A stretch of DNA of 64,000 nt, taken from positions 37,947,375 through 38,011,374 of the forward strand of contig CAIIXF020000005.1 in assembly GCA_903813345.2 (NCBI GenBank). Reading direction: 5' to 3'. Below are positions 11,020 through 22,112 of the stretch, in pieces. Both the position numbers and the translations under genes were made by a program. The stretch is from Owenia fusiformis (lineage: Eukaryota > Annelida > Polychaeta > Sabellida > Oweniidae). Positions within the stretch are counted from its first letter, which is position 1; the number at the start of each line of letters is the position of its first letter. The notes under the pieces are model-generated. The model ran no database searches and was not told the origin of the DNA. It saw only the letters and a program-made list of their open reading frames with translations.

Positions 11020-11519
11020 NNNNNNNNNNNNNNNNNNNNNNNNNNNNNNNNNNNNNNNNNNNNNNNNNNNNNNNNNNNNNNNNNNNNNNNNNNNNNNNNN
11101 NNNNNNNNNNNNNNNNNNNNNNNNNNNNNNNNNNNNNNNNNNNNNNNNNNNNNNNNNNNNNNNNNNNNNNNNNNNNNNNNNNNNNNNNNNNNNNNNNNNN
11201 NNNNNNNNNNNNNNNNNNNNNNNNNNNNNNNNNNNNNNNNNNNNNNNNNNNNNNNNNNNNNNNNNNNNNNNNNNNNNNNNNNNNNNNNNNNNNNNNNNNN
11301 NNNNNNNNNNNNNNNNNNNNNNNNNNNNNNNNNNNNNNNNNNNNNNNNNNNNNNNNNNNNNNNNNNNNNNNNNNNNNNNNNNNNNNNNNNNNNNNNNNNN
11401 NNNNNNNNNNNNNNNNNNNNNNNNNNNNNNNNNNNNNNNNNNNNNNNNNNNNNNNNNNNNNNNNNNNNNNNNNNNNNNNNNNNNNNNNNNNNNNNNNNNN
11501 NNNNNNNNNNNNNNNNNNN
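11020..11519. other. assembly gap of 500 N
   Basis: Exactly 500 undetermined bases, a size often used as a placeholder. The remaining C-terminal exon or exons of the convergent amine oxidase must lie here, because the PARP 3' end closes the other side. Confidence 0.95.
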
Positions 11520-11619
11520 TTAATTGTTCGAGTAAACGTTCTAAAAAACGTCGATATATTCAATTTCTCAAGTCTTCTCAATGTTTTTGTCTATATAAGA
11601 GAAGCATACATGTACAAAC

Positions 11620-12799
11620 CTGGCATAGCTTTATTGTGGTTCAAATTTTCCCAAATTGTATAGAAGCCATTTCTTTTGGATGTGTGAATTATAAACTCTG
11701 TTTCATCCCAAAATTGTGTAGGAAATTTCAAAAATATTTTTGTATAGCGCGCCATTTTGAAATGATTAATTGCTTCTGACTTTTCGTACACAAGCGGTGG
11801 ATTATACGTAATGTTTCCACTTTGCATGGCACCGATACTAAATGTCGTTATAGCATATTCGGCTTCAATCGTCGCCCCTGAAGCAAGCGTCACCATAACT
11901 CTATTTCCAGGTGTATCGATTTGGGTAACTCGTTCATTCAATCTTAATTGAGATCCATCCGGGTTCAGAAATTCATCCGCGGTAGCCTGGACTATATGAA
12001 CAAAGCCTCTCTGGTCAACGATCCGGTAATCTTCGTCTTGAAACACCGTAGCCCTGGTAAGAACACCATGCTTTAAAGAAGTAAACTCCGACCTCACTCC
12101 AAATTCGAAATCGTAATCAAAATACTCAGCTGCATTCTCATAAATCGACTTTGCATCCCAACCACCTAGCCGTAATGCCACTTTCTTATTTATATCATTT
12201 CCATTGTTCTGATTTTTGTCGTCGGCCAGAGCGTCCTCGTATTCTTGGGCAGCTTCTAATCTAGCATATGCTTCATTGAGATCAGCTGTTACATTTCGTC
12301 CATTTGCGTCTCTTGCCGTATAATCATCGTAGTCCGTAATAGAGCCACTTAAGTTGAACTTCTGGACAAGATCCCATACGGGATTTCCTGTCGTACCATG
12401 TACCCACCCAGCTCCTAACTCCAACGTAGCATTGCCTTCAACCCAATCAAACCTTTTTATTCGCCCCCCTAACTTTGCCTGTGACTCTACTATGATAAAA
12501 TCTGTTATCCCTGCATCATTCAACGTCTTGGCTGCCATGACACCCGACATTCCACCACCGAGTATTATCACAGTTGTGGTTTCTGTAAAGAAATGGAAAC
12601 AACTTTTCTGCAAACAAGTCAATTGTTTTCTTATGATAATGGTAAACATATAACAGTTACAATTTATTTGAATCAAAATATAAATATAAAAATTCTTTAG
12701 AGAATAGATATAGCAATTCTTACGTTGGGCCAGACATGAGTGATCACGGAAAACGACATTTCCAAACAAAATTACCATCGGCATTATTGCTGAAAACAT
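11620..12799 (-). CDS. secreted FAD-dependent polyamine/amine oxidase-like enzyme, C-terminus missing in gap
   Basis: Two exons are seen: 12724-12799 (25 codons plus one base) and 11620-12582 (963 bp), joined in phase 1 by a GTAAGAA donor and a TTTCTTTACAG acceptor. Exon 1 starts MFSAIMPMVILFGNVVFRDH, a plausible signal peptide ending near SCLAQ; an in-frame upstream ATG at 12850 exists. Exon 2 opens with VIILGGGMSGVMAAKTLNDA and LGGRI, the dinucleotide-binding Rossmann motif, then LELGAGWVHG as in plant and fungal polyamine oxidases. The exon stops at KAMPG with a GTTTGT donor. About 140-150 residues that normally include the second FAD contact and the G-E-T/A-type motif are absent and must lie in the gap. 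Family members oxidise spermine, spermidine or related amines and release hydrogen peroxide; the substrate here is unknown. Confidence 0.88.
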
Positions 12800-13374
12800 T
12801 TTTATAGCAGCTCTCTGTATCTCCAAATGAAAAGTATGACCCCAACACAAGTATATTTTGAATTACCTTCTTTCGTACACTCCCCTTCAAAGGTTCGGCA
12901 AATCTTTCAAACCACGCCAAGTCCATCTTTCTTTTTTTCAACAGTAATTGAGGAAAAAAAGTTAGTATTCAATTACAAGCAGAGTTAAGCTTTCAATTTA
13001 ATGTAAACTTTTTCAGTCAAACCTAAGGGGGAAGGGGGTACATTATGACTTCTTCTTGTTCTTCTGAAGGGCTTACAAGGGGTGAGTTCCCAAGGGTACC
13101 TTACATCTAAAAACGATCCCATAATGTCTGCACTTTTTGCCAATCAAATTGCGTTATAAGAACAATAACCATATTAGATCAGCCTGGGTATAGTCCTCGT
13201 CTGAAAAAACCCTGGTGAATTGCGATAACGTATTTTCTAAATCATGCATTATATCACGCCTTATGAAAAAAAGTAAATTTTAGAATAAAAAATGTTGTAA
13301 TAACTTTTTAAAACCTCAATTATTGGAACCGATTTCACATGTCGGCTGCGGGTATTTAGCACAACACGGCATCT
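12800..13374. other. upstream region of the amine oxidase gene
   Basis: This should hold the 5' UTR and promoter of the minus-strand oxidase. An open frame on the minus strand at 12744-12941 overlaps exon 1 in another frame and shows no family resemblance. No TATA box or CpG-rich segment stands out. Confidence 0.3.
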
Positions 13375-13935
13375 AATCCAACTATTGCATGTGTACCTTG
13401 GTATCTTTCCTCTTTCTAATATACACAACGGCATTTTACCCATCTATTGCATCGTGCACCGTGACATCTTCTTTCTAAAATGCACAATACGGCATCTTTT
13501 CAATCTATTGCATCGTGCACCGTGGTATCTTCTTTCTAATATGCACAACGGCATCTTATCAATCTATTGCATTGTGCACCGTGGTATCTTCTTTCTAATA
13601 TGCACAACGGCATTTTACCCATCTATTGCATCGTGCACCGTGGCATCTTCTTTCTAAAATGCACAACGGCATCTTTTCAATCTATTGCATCGTGCACCGT
13701 GGTATCTTCTTTCTAATATGCACAACGGCATCTTATCAATCTATTGCATTGTGCACCGTGGTATCTTCTTTCTAATATGCACAACGGCATCTTATCAATC
13801 TATTGCATTGTGCACCGTGGCATCTTCTTTCTAGTATGCACAACGGCATCCTACTCATCTATTGCATCGTGCACCTGGCATCTTTCCTCTTGATTCTTAT
13901 ATGCATAACGGCATCTTACCCATCTATTGCATATC
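13375..13935. repeat. ~59-bp minisatellite, array part 1
   Basis: About nine units of 58-60 bp, built on GCACAACGGCATCTTA, TCTATTGCATCGTGCACC and GTGGCATCTTCTTTCTAA. Units differ by a few substitutions, and some carry ATTTTACCC in place of ATCTTATCA. The array continues at 14985-15288 and at 18228-18260 after two insertions. The open frames across it on both strands are by-products of the unit length. Confidence 0.9.
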
Positions 13936-13937
13936 TG

Positions 13938-14360
13938 GATATGAATGTGTATTCTCGTAGAAGTGCACTGCACTTTCAGAACGTACCTGAGGATGATGGC
14001 GAGAATCCAGGAGTCGTAATGAGGCACTTTTTCGTCGATAGACTTAAAATGACAAAGGATGAGGTGCAGAATATTCGCTTCGAGCGTATACATCGAATTC
14101 CACTTGGTCCTAAAGAAAATTAGGACGGCTTCACAAGAACGATGACCGTGAAATTCAATTGGTACCAGGATAGACTGTATGGGGAAAGTGTTTTAATCTT
14201 AAAGGATCAAATATATACGTTACTGTGAGCTTTCCAAAGAAAGTGGAGGATAACAGACGCCTACTGATGCCGTATTTCAAATAGACCAAGGAACTAAATG
14301 GGAAGTGTGCCATGCTCGCAGACACTCTCACAGTGAACGATGAGCGATACAGAATTGGAG
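13938..14360 (+). pseudogene. L1-type LINE ORF1p relic
   Basis: Reading through frame breaks gives YSRRSALHFQNVPEDDGEN, ERIHRIPLG, VKFNWYQDRLYG, VSFPKKVEDNRRLLMPYF and LTVNDERYRIG. These match in order the RRM-like and C-terminal parts of L1-type ORF1 proteins (YSRR.N, PE...EN, ER.HR, P..V...R..L.P). A stop at 14122 and at least two frameshifts make it dead. No reverse transcriptase is seen next to it. It interrupts the minisatellite. Confidence 0.75.
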
Positions 14361-14984
14361 ACATGCAAAAACTACCTGTGACCAGGAATCTGATAACCCC
14401 TTCATCAAATATCTTTAAAAAATCAAAAGAAATACCAATATTCAATGTTTTGAGCCATATATCATTCGAATTGGTCCATGATTTATGAAGATATTGACAT
14501 TTCAAGATTATATAGGGGTATGTTCATGATTTCACTGGAAAATGTTTTCGTCTGTGGAAGCTTAACACATCTCTTTGGATCACAATAACTTTGCAACTAA
14601 CAAATGTAGAATGTTAGTTTTAAGCTATAATGTGCAGGATTTAAAATTGAACAAAGTCAGAAAATATTAGTTCTTCAAGACTGCAGCTTAAAAATAAAAA
14701 TTTTGTACAATATCTCATTTCCAGGCGAGGCTAGGCATGTTTGTTAAACGCTTGTAATTTCTTCAAAATTTAAAACTGAGAATAAATTATGGCATCAACC
14801 AAAATTTTAGACCTTTCTTTACAACATGTGATAATATGAGCCAATTCATGCATGTATTAAGAAAAATGTAGCCTGTTGCAGGGGTTCACTTTTTTTTGGA
14901 CCACCCTGTATATTGGAAGTGATCGTCATAATAATGAAATTAACCTTTTTGGTCTGAAATGTGTAATAGTGAAATAGTGTACTG
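14361..14984. repeat. repeat debris with a mariner-type terminus
   Basis: The stretch GGACCACCCTGTATA near 14889-14905 resembles the inverted terminus of the CAGGGTGG mariner family. The rest shows no gene and no clear partner end. Confidence 0.4.
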
Positions 14985-15288
14985 TACCGTGGCATCTTTC
15001 TTCTTTCTAATATGCACAACGGCATCTTACCCATCTGTTCCATCGTGCACCGTGGCATCTTTCTTCTTTTTATAATATGCACAACGGCATCTCTAACCCA
15101 TCTATTGCATCGTGTACCGTGGTATCTTTCCTGTTCTATAATATGCACAACGGCATCTTACCCATCTAGTGCATCGTGTACAGTGGCATCTTTCCCGTTT
15201 CTAAAATATCCACAACGGCATCTTACCCATCTATTGCATCGTGTACCATGGCATCTTTCTTCTTTATGCACAACGGCATCTTACCCAT
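14985..15288. repeat. ~59-bp minisatellite, array part 2
   Basis: About five more units of the same minisatellite, with a slightly different consensus (TTCTATAATATGCACAACGG). The last unit breaks at TTACCCAT, and the array motif TTACCCATCTATTGCATCGT resumes at 18228. Confidence 0.88.
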
Positions 15289-15644
15289 GCCTGTAGCCAG
15301 CGGGGGTTCGAGAGGTTCGTGCGAACCCCCGGTCAAAAATTCCCAAAAGTTCATGAAATAAATTAGATAAGATTTAACCCATCAATGAGAAACCATGGCC
15401 TTCATATTTCTTGTTAAAGGCAGAATGTGATGAGTATCAGAATGGATTTAACCATTTACTGTGCTCATGTGGGGCTATGTAGCGCATTATGCCTGGGTCA
15501 CATTTGCTCCGATCCATCGGCCGGCGTCCGGCCGATTGAGTGTTTCGTTCAAATTTGTATTCAATTTTGAACAAAACACTCAATCTGCACTCAATCGTCA
15601 CTTCCATTACATTATGGAATCCAACTGTTCTAGCACCATCCACA

Positions 15645-15790
15645 TTATGGCGCTTCAAACGCGTGTGCCATCCCCAATAATGGCGCAATTGCTCAAGCAC
15701 CATCCACATTATGGGGCTTTCAGACTCGAGCGCCATCCACATTATGGCGCTCCAGACTCCAGCACTATTCACATTATGGGGCTTTACCAT
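15645..15790. repeat. 25-bp minisatellite (CACCATCCACATTATGG)
   Basis: Five to six imperfect units of about 23-30 bp built on AGCACCATCCACATTATGG with GCGCT or GGGCTTT spacers. It lies inside the hAT-like insertion. Confidence 0.75.
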
Positions 15791-15916
15791 AGGCTAAGGG
15801 CGATAGAAATCATTTTTTAATAAAGATGTCATGGTAATCGATCTGTGTTTATCTATGTTTCTCTTTAGAAAAAAAAATAATACTGGATTCTGTTGGTGCT
15901 GCCATCTCTATATCGG
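15780..15916 (+). repeat. dispersed direct repeat, copy 1 (copy 2 at 17174-17312)
   Basis: Both copies contain GATAGAAATCATTTTT and ACTGGATTCTGTTGGTGCTG and end CGGCCCAGAACCTATG. Copy 1 ends exactly where the TTGTA tail of the LINE fragment begins, so the LINE piece lies at this junction. Confidence 0.75.
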
Positions 15917-16660
15917 CCCAGAACCTATGTATTGTATTGTATTGTATTGTATATTCTTTATTTCCTCCATTAAATGAAGATTACAATTTAACATTTTAAC
16001 TTAACTCAAAATTAAGGACAAATAAAATAATAATAATAAATATACATTATTTACAAATATTCCAGGTATTTACATATTTAAATGTAGTACAGCATGGTTT
16101 AGAATATAATCTATTTTCACTGCAGATACTATTAAAAATTGTTGCCAAATGCAATCATTACAATCAAATAACATATCTGTTCTGCTACCTAAAATAGTTT
16201 CAAGAAATATCTCATCATCAGTATTAAATAACGCCACTGAGTCAACAACTCCTAATGTATCAACAACAGCATTAAATAGATTATCTCTTTCTTGAAATAG
16301 TACTTGACACTATAATAATATATGTTTTGTGATGTCATTCGTCACACTATTGCAAAGAGGACAGCATCTATCAGTTTCTGAGTTCAGTATTAATAAGGAT
16401 AAAAGTTGTCCCAATTTCCAAGTGTGAGATGGATAAATAATTCCCAATTTCCAATGTATTATTGGTTCGTACACTGTATGACTATTTCTAAAGCGATATA
16501 GAGAGGCATCCTGATCCAGCATTTGGTGCCATAATTGCTGTTGTTTTGAAAAGATTTGTGCGTTAACTATCATTTTCCATTTGGATTTATGCATTACAAC
16601 AGTAGTTTTAATATAACGTTCAAACTCAGTATATAAAATAGGATAAGAATCTTTAAGTTA
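15917..16660 (-). pseudogene. 3' end of a non-LTR retrotransposon (ORF2 C-terminal fragment)
   Basis: The minus strand encodes LWHQMLDQDASLYRFRNS, WKLGQLLSLLILNSETDRCC and PLCNSVTNDITKHILL, a stop, then CQVLFQERDNLF. The spacing CxLC ... H ... C is the Cys/His motif near the C-terminus of LINE ORF2 proteins; the stop replaces the residue before the last Cys. The element ends at 15917-15945 in a (TACAA)n tail on the minus strand. It is 5'-truncated and inactive. The clade is not determined. Confidence 0.7.
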
Positions 16661-16949
16661 AGTTAAGTCAAATATAGCACCATCCACATAATTATCGGGC
16701 TACTGATTTTCATTTGCCTTGAAGGAGAATTCAACTTTCATTCACAAGCCGCAAACAACGCGACTTTATACGCAAGAGAGTGTCACAGTCAATTCATGAG
16801 ATGCCCAGATGCCAACATGTTTGTATATACTTATGTTAAGAGATTAATATTAATTATTATAACATGCATTTTTATATATATTTGTTTGTTTCCTATAAAT
16901 CGTAGCAAATGTGACCAAGGCATGTGTCCTGTTCGAAACTATAACAAGG

Positions 16950-17131
16950 CCGGTGTGAAAGAAATGATGGTCCCCCAGGGACGGGCCCAGGGATTATGGT
17001 CCCCTTTCTTATCGGCCCTTACTGGCCCTGATTGTGTATAAGATAATGAGGGAAAGAGTTGTATTTAGGTTACCATATAAATCGGAGAATGGGCCATAAT
17101 CTGATAGGAACTTCTACCCTTTTACACCTGG
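16950..17131. mobile_element. MITE with CCGGTGTGAAA ends, copy 1
   Basis: The left end is CCGGTGTGAAAGAAAT and the right end is TTTTACACCTGG; the centre contains TTATGGTCCCCTTTC and TATCGGCCCTTACTGGCCCT. A better preserved copy lies at 42158-42330. Confidence 0.7.
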
Positions 17132-17319
17132 TCTAGTAGGAGCAAAATCATTTCGACATCAGGATATTAAACCATAGGCTCAGGGGCGATAGAAATCATT
17201 TTTAAATAAAGATGGCATGGTAATCGTTCTGTGTTTATCTGTGTTTCTCTTTAAAGAAAAAGATAATACTGGATTCTGTTGGTGCTGCCATCTTTATATC
17301 GGCCCAGAACCTATGATAA

Positions 17320-17940
17320 AAACAGTAATTGGCCATTTAATTCAATCATAACAATAGATTTTTTCTGAAAAGTTTCGAATTCACAATGAAGCAACGGTGT
17401 ATCTTTTATAATCAATATTTTATAATGAAGTGTATTTTTGAATTTAAATCTTAAATAAAATAAGATTAGCGTCAGAATGAAATGGATTACATACGCTATT
17501 ACAATTTAATAAATGAGAATTGTAGGAACGGTATATACTCTTTTATGATCAATATTCAATCGTGCTATAATAGAATTCAACCATTTACTGTGATATATGT
17601 AACATATTAGTTCTGTTCGTATCTGTAATTGGAGCTCATGTGGTGTCTAGAAGCAAAATCATTTTATCCGAATATTATAGTAATACTAATTGGCCATTTA
17701 ATTCAATTTTTAATGATGTTTTTTCTGAAAGGTTACGAATTCACAATGACGCAACAGTATATCTTTTAGAATCAATATTTTAATGAAGTGTATTTTTAAA
17801 ATTTAAATCTTAAATAAAATAAGATTAGTGTCAGAATGAACTGATTACATATAACTGTATAACAATTAAAAAAGAAAGGATCGAACTTTATACTCTTTTA
17901 TGATCAATATTTGATCGTGCTGAGTCTTGGCCCATATAGA
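17320..17940 (+). repeat. two tandem copies of a dispersed repeat
   Basis: Blocks at about 17330-17600 and 17685-17920 share AATTGGCCATTTAATTCAAT, TTTTTTCTGAAA, TAAATCTTAAATAAAATAAG and TTTTATGATCAATATT. Inverted relatives occupy 26520-27300. No coding content. Confidence 0.75.
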
Positions 17941-18227
17941 CAAACTAGTGACAAAAAAAGCTAACTTAATTGACATTAAAAGTTAATCTTGCAGCAGAAT
18001 TTGCAAGACGTATATGTTATTGCAAACAATTTTAGACGGTTACATCTTTGATTGTAACGCTCAGGCTGACCACGAAGATAGGCATATCTTTAAGATCCAT
18101 TCATTATCCGAAGGAAAGTATGTCAATGATAATTAAGTAACTGAATTAGGTATTGCGCGCGGTGCAAATCTGGATGTAAATTTAACAAAAAGAGAACCCC
18201 ACTTGAGAAATCCTGGCTACAGGCCTG

Positions 18228-18737
18228 TTACCCATCTATTGCATCGTGTACCTTGTGTAACATTTTACCCAACGTTTGTACATCTGATTTTCCTCTCTAT
18301 ATGACAAATGTTATGTTATCCCTCATTTTTCTTAACTTGTTATATTGTTATCCAAAGCATCTTACATCTCTATGCTACCGTGTGAGATCTTTCAATACAT
18401 GTATTATGTTTGCACCACGGCACCTCTTTGTAAAAAGGTGAAGATGTCAGTGGCATATAGCGTGGGCATATTGTGAGTGTACACCACTGCGAGTGAGCGA
18501 AATAAACGTGCTTTGAGGGGGCTTCTGAGGAGGGGGGGGTCCTCCCCAAGATAATTTGAAAATGAAATTGAATTTGAAGTGTTCTGGGGCGTTTTGAAAT
18601 TATTGGCCACTTTTATCAATTTTAAAAGTGTGGGGCAAATCATTAAAAAATCAACTGTTTTTTTCTAAATCTTGAGAGTACACCATGACGTTTTGTGCGT
18701 ATATGACGCTACGCCATTAGATGCTATGGATTTCAGC
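18228..18737. repeat. decayed minisatellite and repeat debris
   Basis: TTACCCATCTATTGCATCGT resumes the ~59-bp array for one unit, followed by weaker traces to about 18420. The G-rich stretch TTCTGAGGAGGGGGGGGTCC near 18525 looks like hAT or SINE debris. No gene. Confidence 0.45.
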
Positions 18738-19040
18738 AAGGAGGATTGGCTCCCAGAGTGCAACATCGATATTCTGTCCCATATATGGGCATGTCGTGCT
18801 ACAAAATTTGAATTCCAACAGCCGCCATTTTGTTCACTTCAACATTTGAATCGTGAATTTTGGTCTTATTTCCTAACGAAAAATTCCAAAACTCACAAGA
18901 AATGATCAAGATATTGGTTTGAATCTTTTGAACTGTTTATTTTGAATTTATAATCGGTTATAACTTCAGAAAATAACGACATTTCGGCGTTTTCATTGTT
19001 GGAAAATATCGACTTCGATTCTGGGAGCCAATCCTCCTTG
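18738..19040. repeat. foldback repeat with AGGAGGATTGGCTCCCAGA ends
   Basis: AAGGAGGATTGGCTCCCAGA at 18738 occurs in reverse at 19019-19039. The left-end region, with ATATTCTGTCCCATATATGG, also recurs in reverse at 27430-27480. Probably a MITE; no coding content. Confidence 0.6.
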
Positions 19041-21828
19041 GGATTTCAGGGATCAGTGTAACCCAAGTTGAATATCAGATCAAACTTGACTTGTAAAAAA
19101 TGTTAATGAATCTGAAGATGCCGCTGTTAATCGTCCGATCGAACGATTAGAAGTTGTCTGGTATATATTTAGTTGGAGCGTCAGATAAAATATCACAGAA
19201 CTACACGATCTTGCTGATAATATCTAGATTAGTGGGAATAAGTGCATAAAGCGGCAGTAATAATGACTGAGGAGTAGACTAGAAGAGCATTAGTACGGAC
19301 AGCTGGCTGTAGGCACAACACTGGTCTATAACTCACTTTATTTTATAACTCTATTCATCAAGAAATATTAAATCATTCGATATAAAATATATATTAGTCG
19401 TAATGTACATATGTGATTGTTGAGTGTAGAGGAATATAAGTATATACAGCTGAACGATACATTAAATTTTAAATGAATAATTCTATAGCATCATAATGTC
19501 TGTAACAGCTTAATACTATACTTTAATAATGTTAATCGAGTGTGATTATTTTCCAACAAGTTTTTGTAATGTTATTTTTCTCAATTAAAATGAAATCTAA
19601 AATCATGTTTCAAAACAAATTAAATTGTTTTCTTCGCAGCAACCCTTCTCACCAGTGGAGTTTACCGCAAATAGTTCGTGAATCCGCGAGCTCCATCTAA
19701 CACCTACAGACGAAGATGCTGGCATCGTCTAAAACATGAAAATACGATACATGCCAGAGTGGTAGTTGAGACTAACATAAGTGATCGCTTCAAACGTGTC
19801 AAATCAGTTATATTTTCAATTTTCATTTTTGTAAGTATTTTCTAAATGAATACATTAGTAGAAAGGACTGCTCTAGTTATGACTTGAATACTTTAATGGC
19901 TTTAAATATTTGTCTTAACCGTACTAACCTCTGCTACCAATTAGCAATAAGGCAAAATTTGAAGAACTCAAATTCTATTTGAACAAATGATAAAACAAAT
20001 AAACAGACGATGACAGTTATTGAGTTATCAGTGCTTTCAGGAATATAGTTTTAAGATTTAAGATTCATAAGATATGATGGGGATTACTGTAACTTAATAT
20101 GTAGGCAGATATGGAGTACTACATATGAATTATGAAACGACCCCCTTATTAGCAAAACGCCTCTTGTGTAGACTAAACCATATGGTATACTGGTATACTC
20201 GGAACAAGAATCGTTCCACAACATCATCAGTGCACTATATTGCTGTTTACATCCAGTCAGGAGAGAAGTTTGATAGCACCTTCGTTAACGCAGAAACATG
20301 ACAGTATGGATGTCATCGAACTAACTATAGTGTGACGCATGCAGCTTCATTTTTGTCATTGCCGCGTGCTAGCATGTTCGGATATGAATAATCAGATAGT
20401 TGAAGGTATGTATTATAATTTCTGATGAATTTATATGTTATATTACTATTTAACGAAAATGTATCATCACTAGTTAAAGATCAATAGGGGTGACAATATT
20501 ATTAGGAACATGTACCAATACCTATCTATTCCTTACGATCTCAAATACAATATCTCCCAAAAGACTCACAATGTGCCATTACTTGGAGAAATTATCAAGG
20601 ATTCAAAGAGTAAAGAATGGTTGAAGAATATTTGAATTCTCCCAAATGATAAGAATGTTACCATATGTATAGAAAAAACATTACATTATTGTAAAAATCT
20701 TTAGTTTTCTTAATAGACATGGCAACGAATGACACGAGCTAAAACTATTCTAAAAGTAAAACATTTGTTTGTTTAGCTTGCTTGCTAGATCAGATTCTCT
20801 CTTTGATTAATTCTAGAATTTAGTATTCCCCTAAATACGAAAATATAATTTCCAGATGTTTTTAATCAAACCTTGGAAATGAACCCAAGGTACAGTAATA
20901 ATAAGCCGTACCTCCTTAATATCAAAAGAACAAAATGGCAGTTCTTGACTCGTTCTCCTTGTCTTGAAGTTCTCGTACGAGTCAATCAGTCAATCATAAG
21001 TAGTTTGTTTTAATTCAGTGTCGCGTTCACTTTTCTAATAGGCATATACACTTGTACATGCCTTCGTAGGCCTATGGGACACTATTCGAATTACTCATAA
21101 TTATTTCTTGTATGTCACATGTTAACTGTGTTGGCAATTAGAAAATTGCAAAAATATACATATATTTTCTTGACTTGAACTTTAGCCCGAAGCCAAAACA
21201 AACTTTCTCACACTAAGTCAGCCTGCTCTCCAAATATAGCCTGTCCTGCATTCTACAACTGTTAAGGGATCAGCAAATTTAAAAAAAACATTCAAATACA
21301 AGCACGGCAAATATTCCATCGTACGAGTCTGGTAATTTCCTAATATGGGACCGATTATAGTTAACTTCCTGACCTACGTACATGTAATTGTAGCTTATTT
21401 TGAGAAATGTCAGGCTTAAGGGTAAACTTTTGTTCAAACGTTTATTTAGTCACTTTCATAATTAACCGCAAAATTGAAAATATGTAGAATGAGTTCCAAG
21501 AATAAAACTATCGTAAAACTATCGAGAATTCATCTCATGTTTGACTTGCCCTTTTGTGACGATTGTTTAAATTTATTAGAGAACTATCTCACCATATTCC
21601 ATGTCCAGGTTCTCAGTATATTGCTCGAAGGCAGATTTTATATTTACACAATTATTACTCATTTTAACGATTAATGAAACAAGGTATAAGAATTCCTAAG
21701 GAAGTATGACACAGTCCGATAAATTTGGAACTAGTATTTAGTGATGTTTATTTATAAAATCAACAGTATGATGGATTTTATATTCTAAATGAGTTGCAAA
21801 CAGCAAAGTACAGGATGTTAATGACAAG
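19041..21828. repeat. gene-free stretch with one dispersed repeat (20460-20720)
   Basis: No exon or RNA gene is recognised. The segment 20460-20720, with CAATATCTCCCAAAAG and TATTGTAAAAATCTTTAGTT, is clearly related to 30560-30800, which is in the same orientation. The rest appears unique at this scale. Confidence 0.5.
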
Positions 21829-22112
21829 GTCTCGATTTTATGACCATTTTACAAAACATGCTCAAAATGCCAGTCTTGTCTCTGGAGGCAAACTTGAACC
21901 GATCGTTAAAGTTGTTTTGCATACACGCTCATGATCACTGATACATGTATTTCCTTATCTTTTGTTTCATCTCGCTGATGTTTCTAGGGTTGTTAGTGTA
22001 AAAATTATCTTTAAATGGCCCAAAAAATCTTGGGCTTCTTATCGGGTGAGTTTGGCATGTTTTGGCATTTGGAGCATGTTTTGTAAAATGGCCAGAATAT
22101 AAAATCGAGCCA
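21829..22112. mobile_element. small inverted-repeat element (TCGATTTTAT ends)
   Basis: TCTCGATTTTATGACCATTT and TACAAAACATGCTCAAAATGCC on the left are matched in reverse by GGCATTTGGAGCATGTTTTG and TAAAATCGAG on the right; the arms are about 45 bp. A 284-bp MITE-like unit with no protein. Confidence 0.65.

Larger units (their letters stand above)
15289..18227. mobile_element. hAT-like composite insertion in the minisatellite
   Basis: The left end reads GCCTGTAGCCAG, then a GGGGGTTCG/CGAACCCCC-type palindrome; the right end reads CCTGGCTACAGGC. TTACCCAT flanks both sides (15281-15288 and 18228-18235), consistent with the 8-bp target duplication of hAT elements, although the right end carries an extra CTG. 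Inside are a 25-bp minisatellite, a LINE tail, a MITE and duplicated blocks, so it is a nest of insertions rather than one element. Parts recur in inverted orientation at 26520-27420. No transposase is seen. Confidence 0.55.

Noticed and set aside
10928-11779. Long open frames spanning the N run
   Set aside because: They are open only because undetermined bases hide stops.
13375-15288. Possible CRISPR-like array because of regular repeats
   Set aside because: Units are contiguous with no unique spacers and the genome is eukaryotic; it is a minisatellite.
13385-15296. Cys/His-rich open frames on the plus and minus strands
   Set aside because: They follow the period of the ~59-bp minisatellite and merely repeat its unit.
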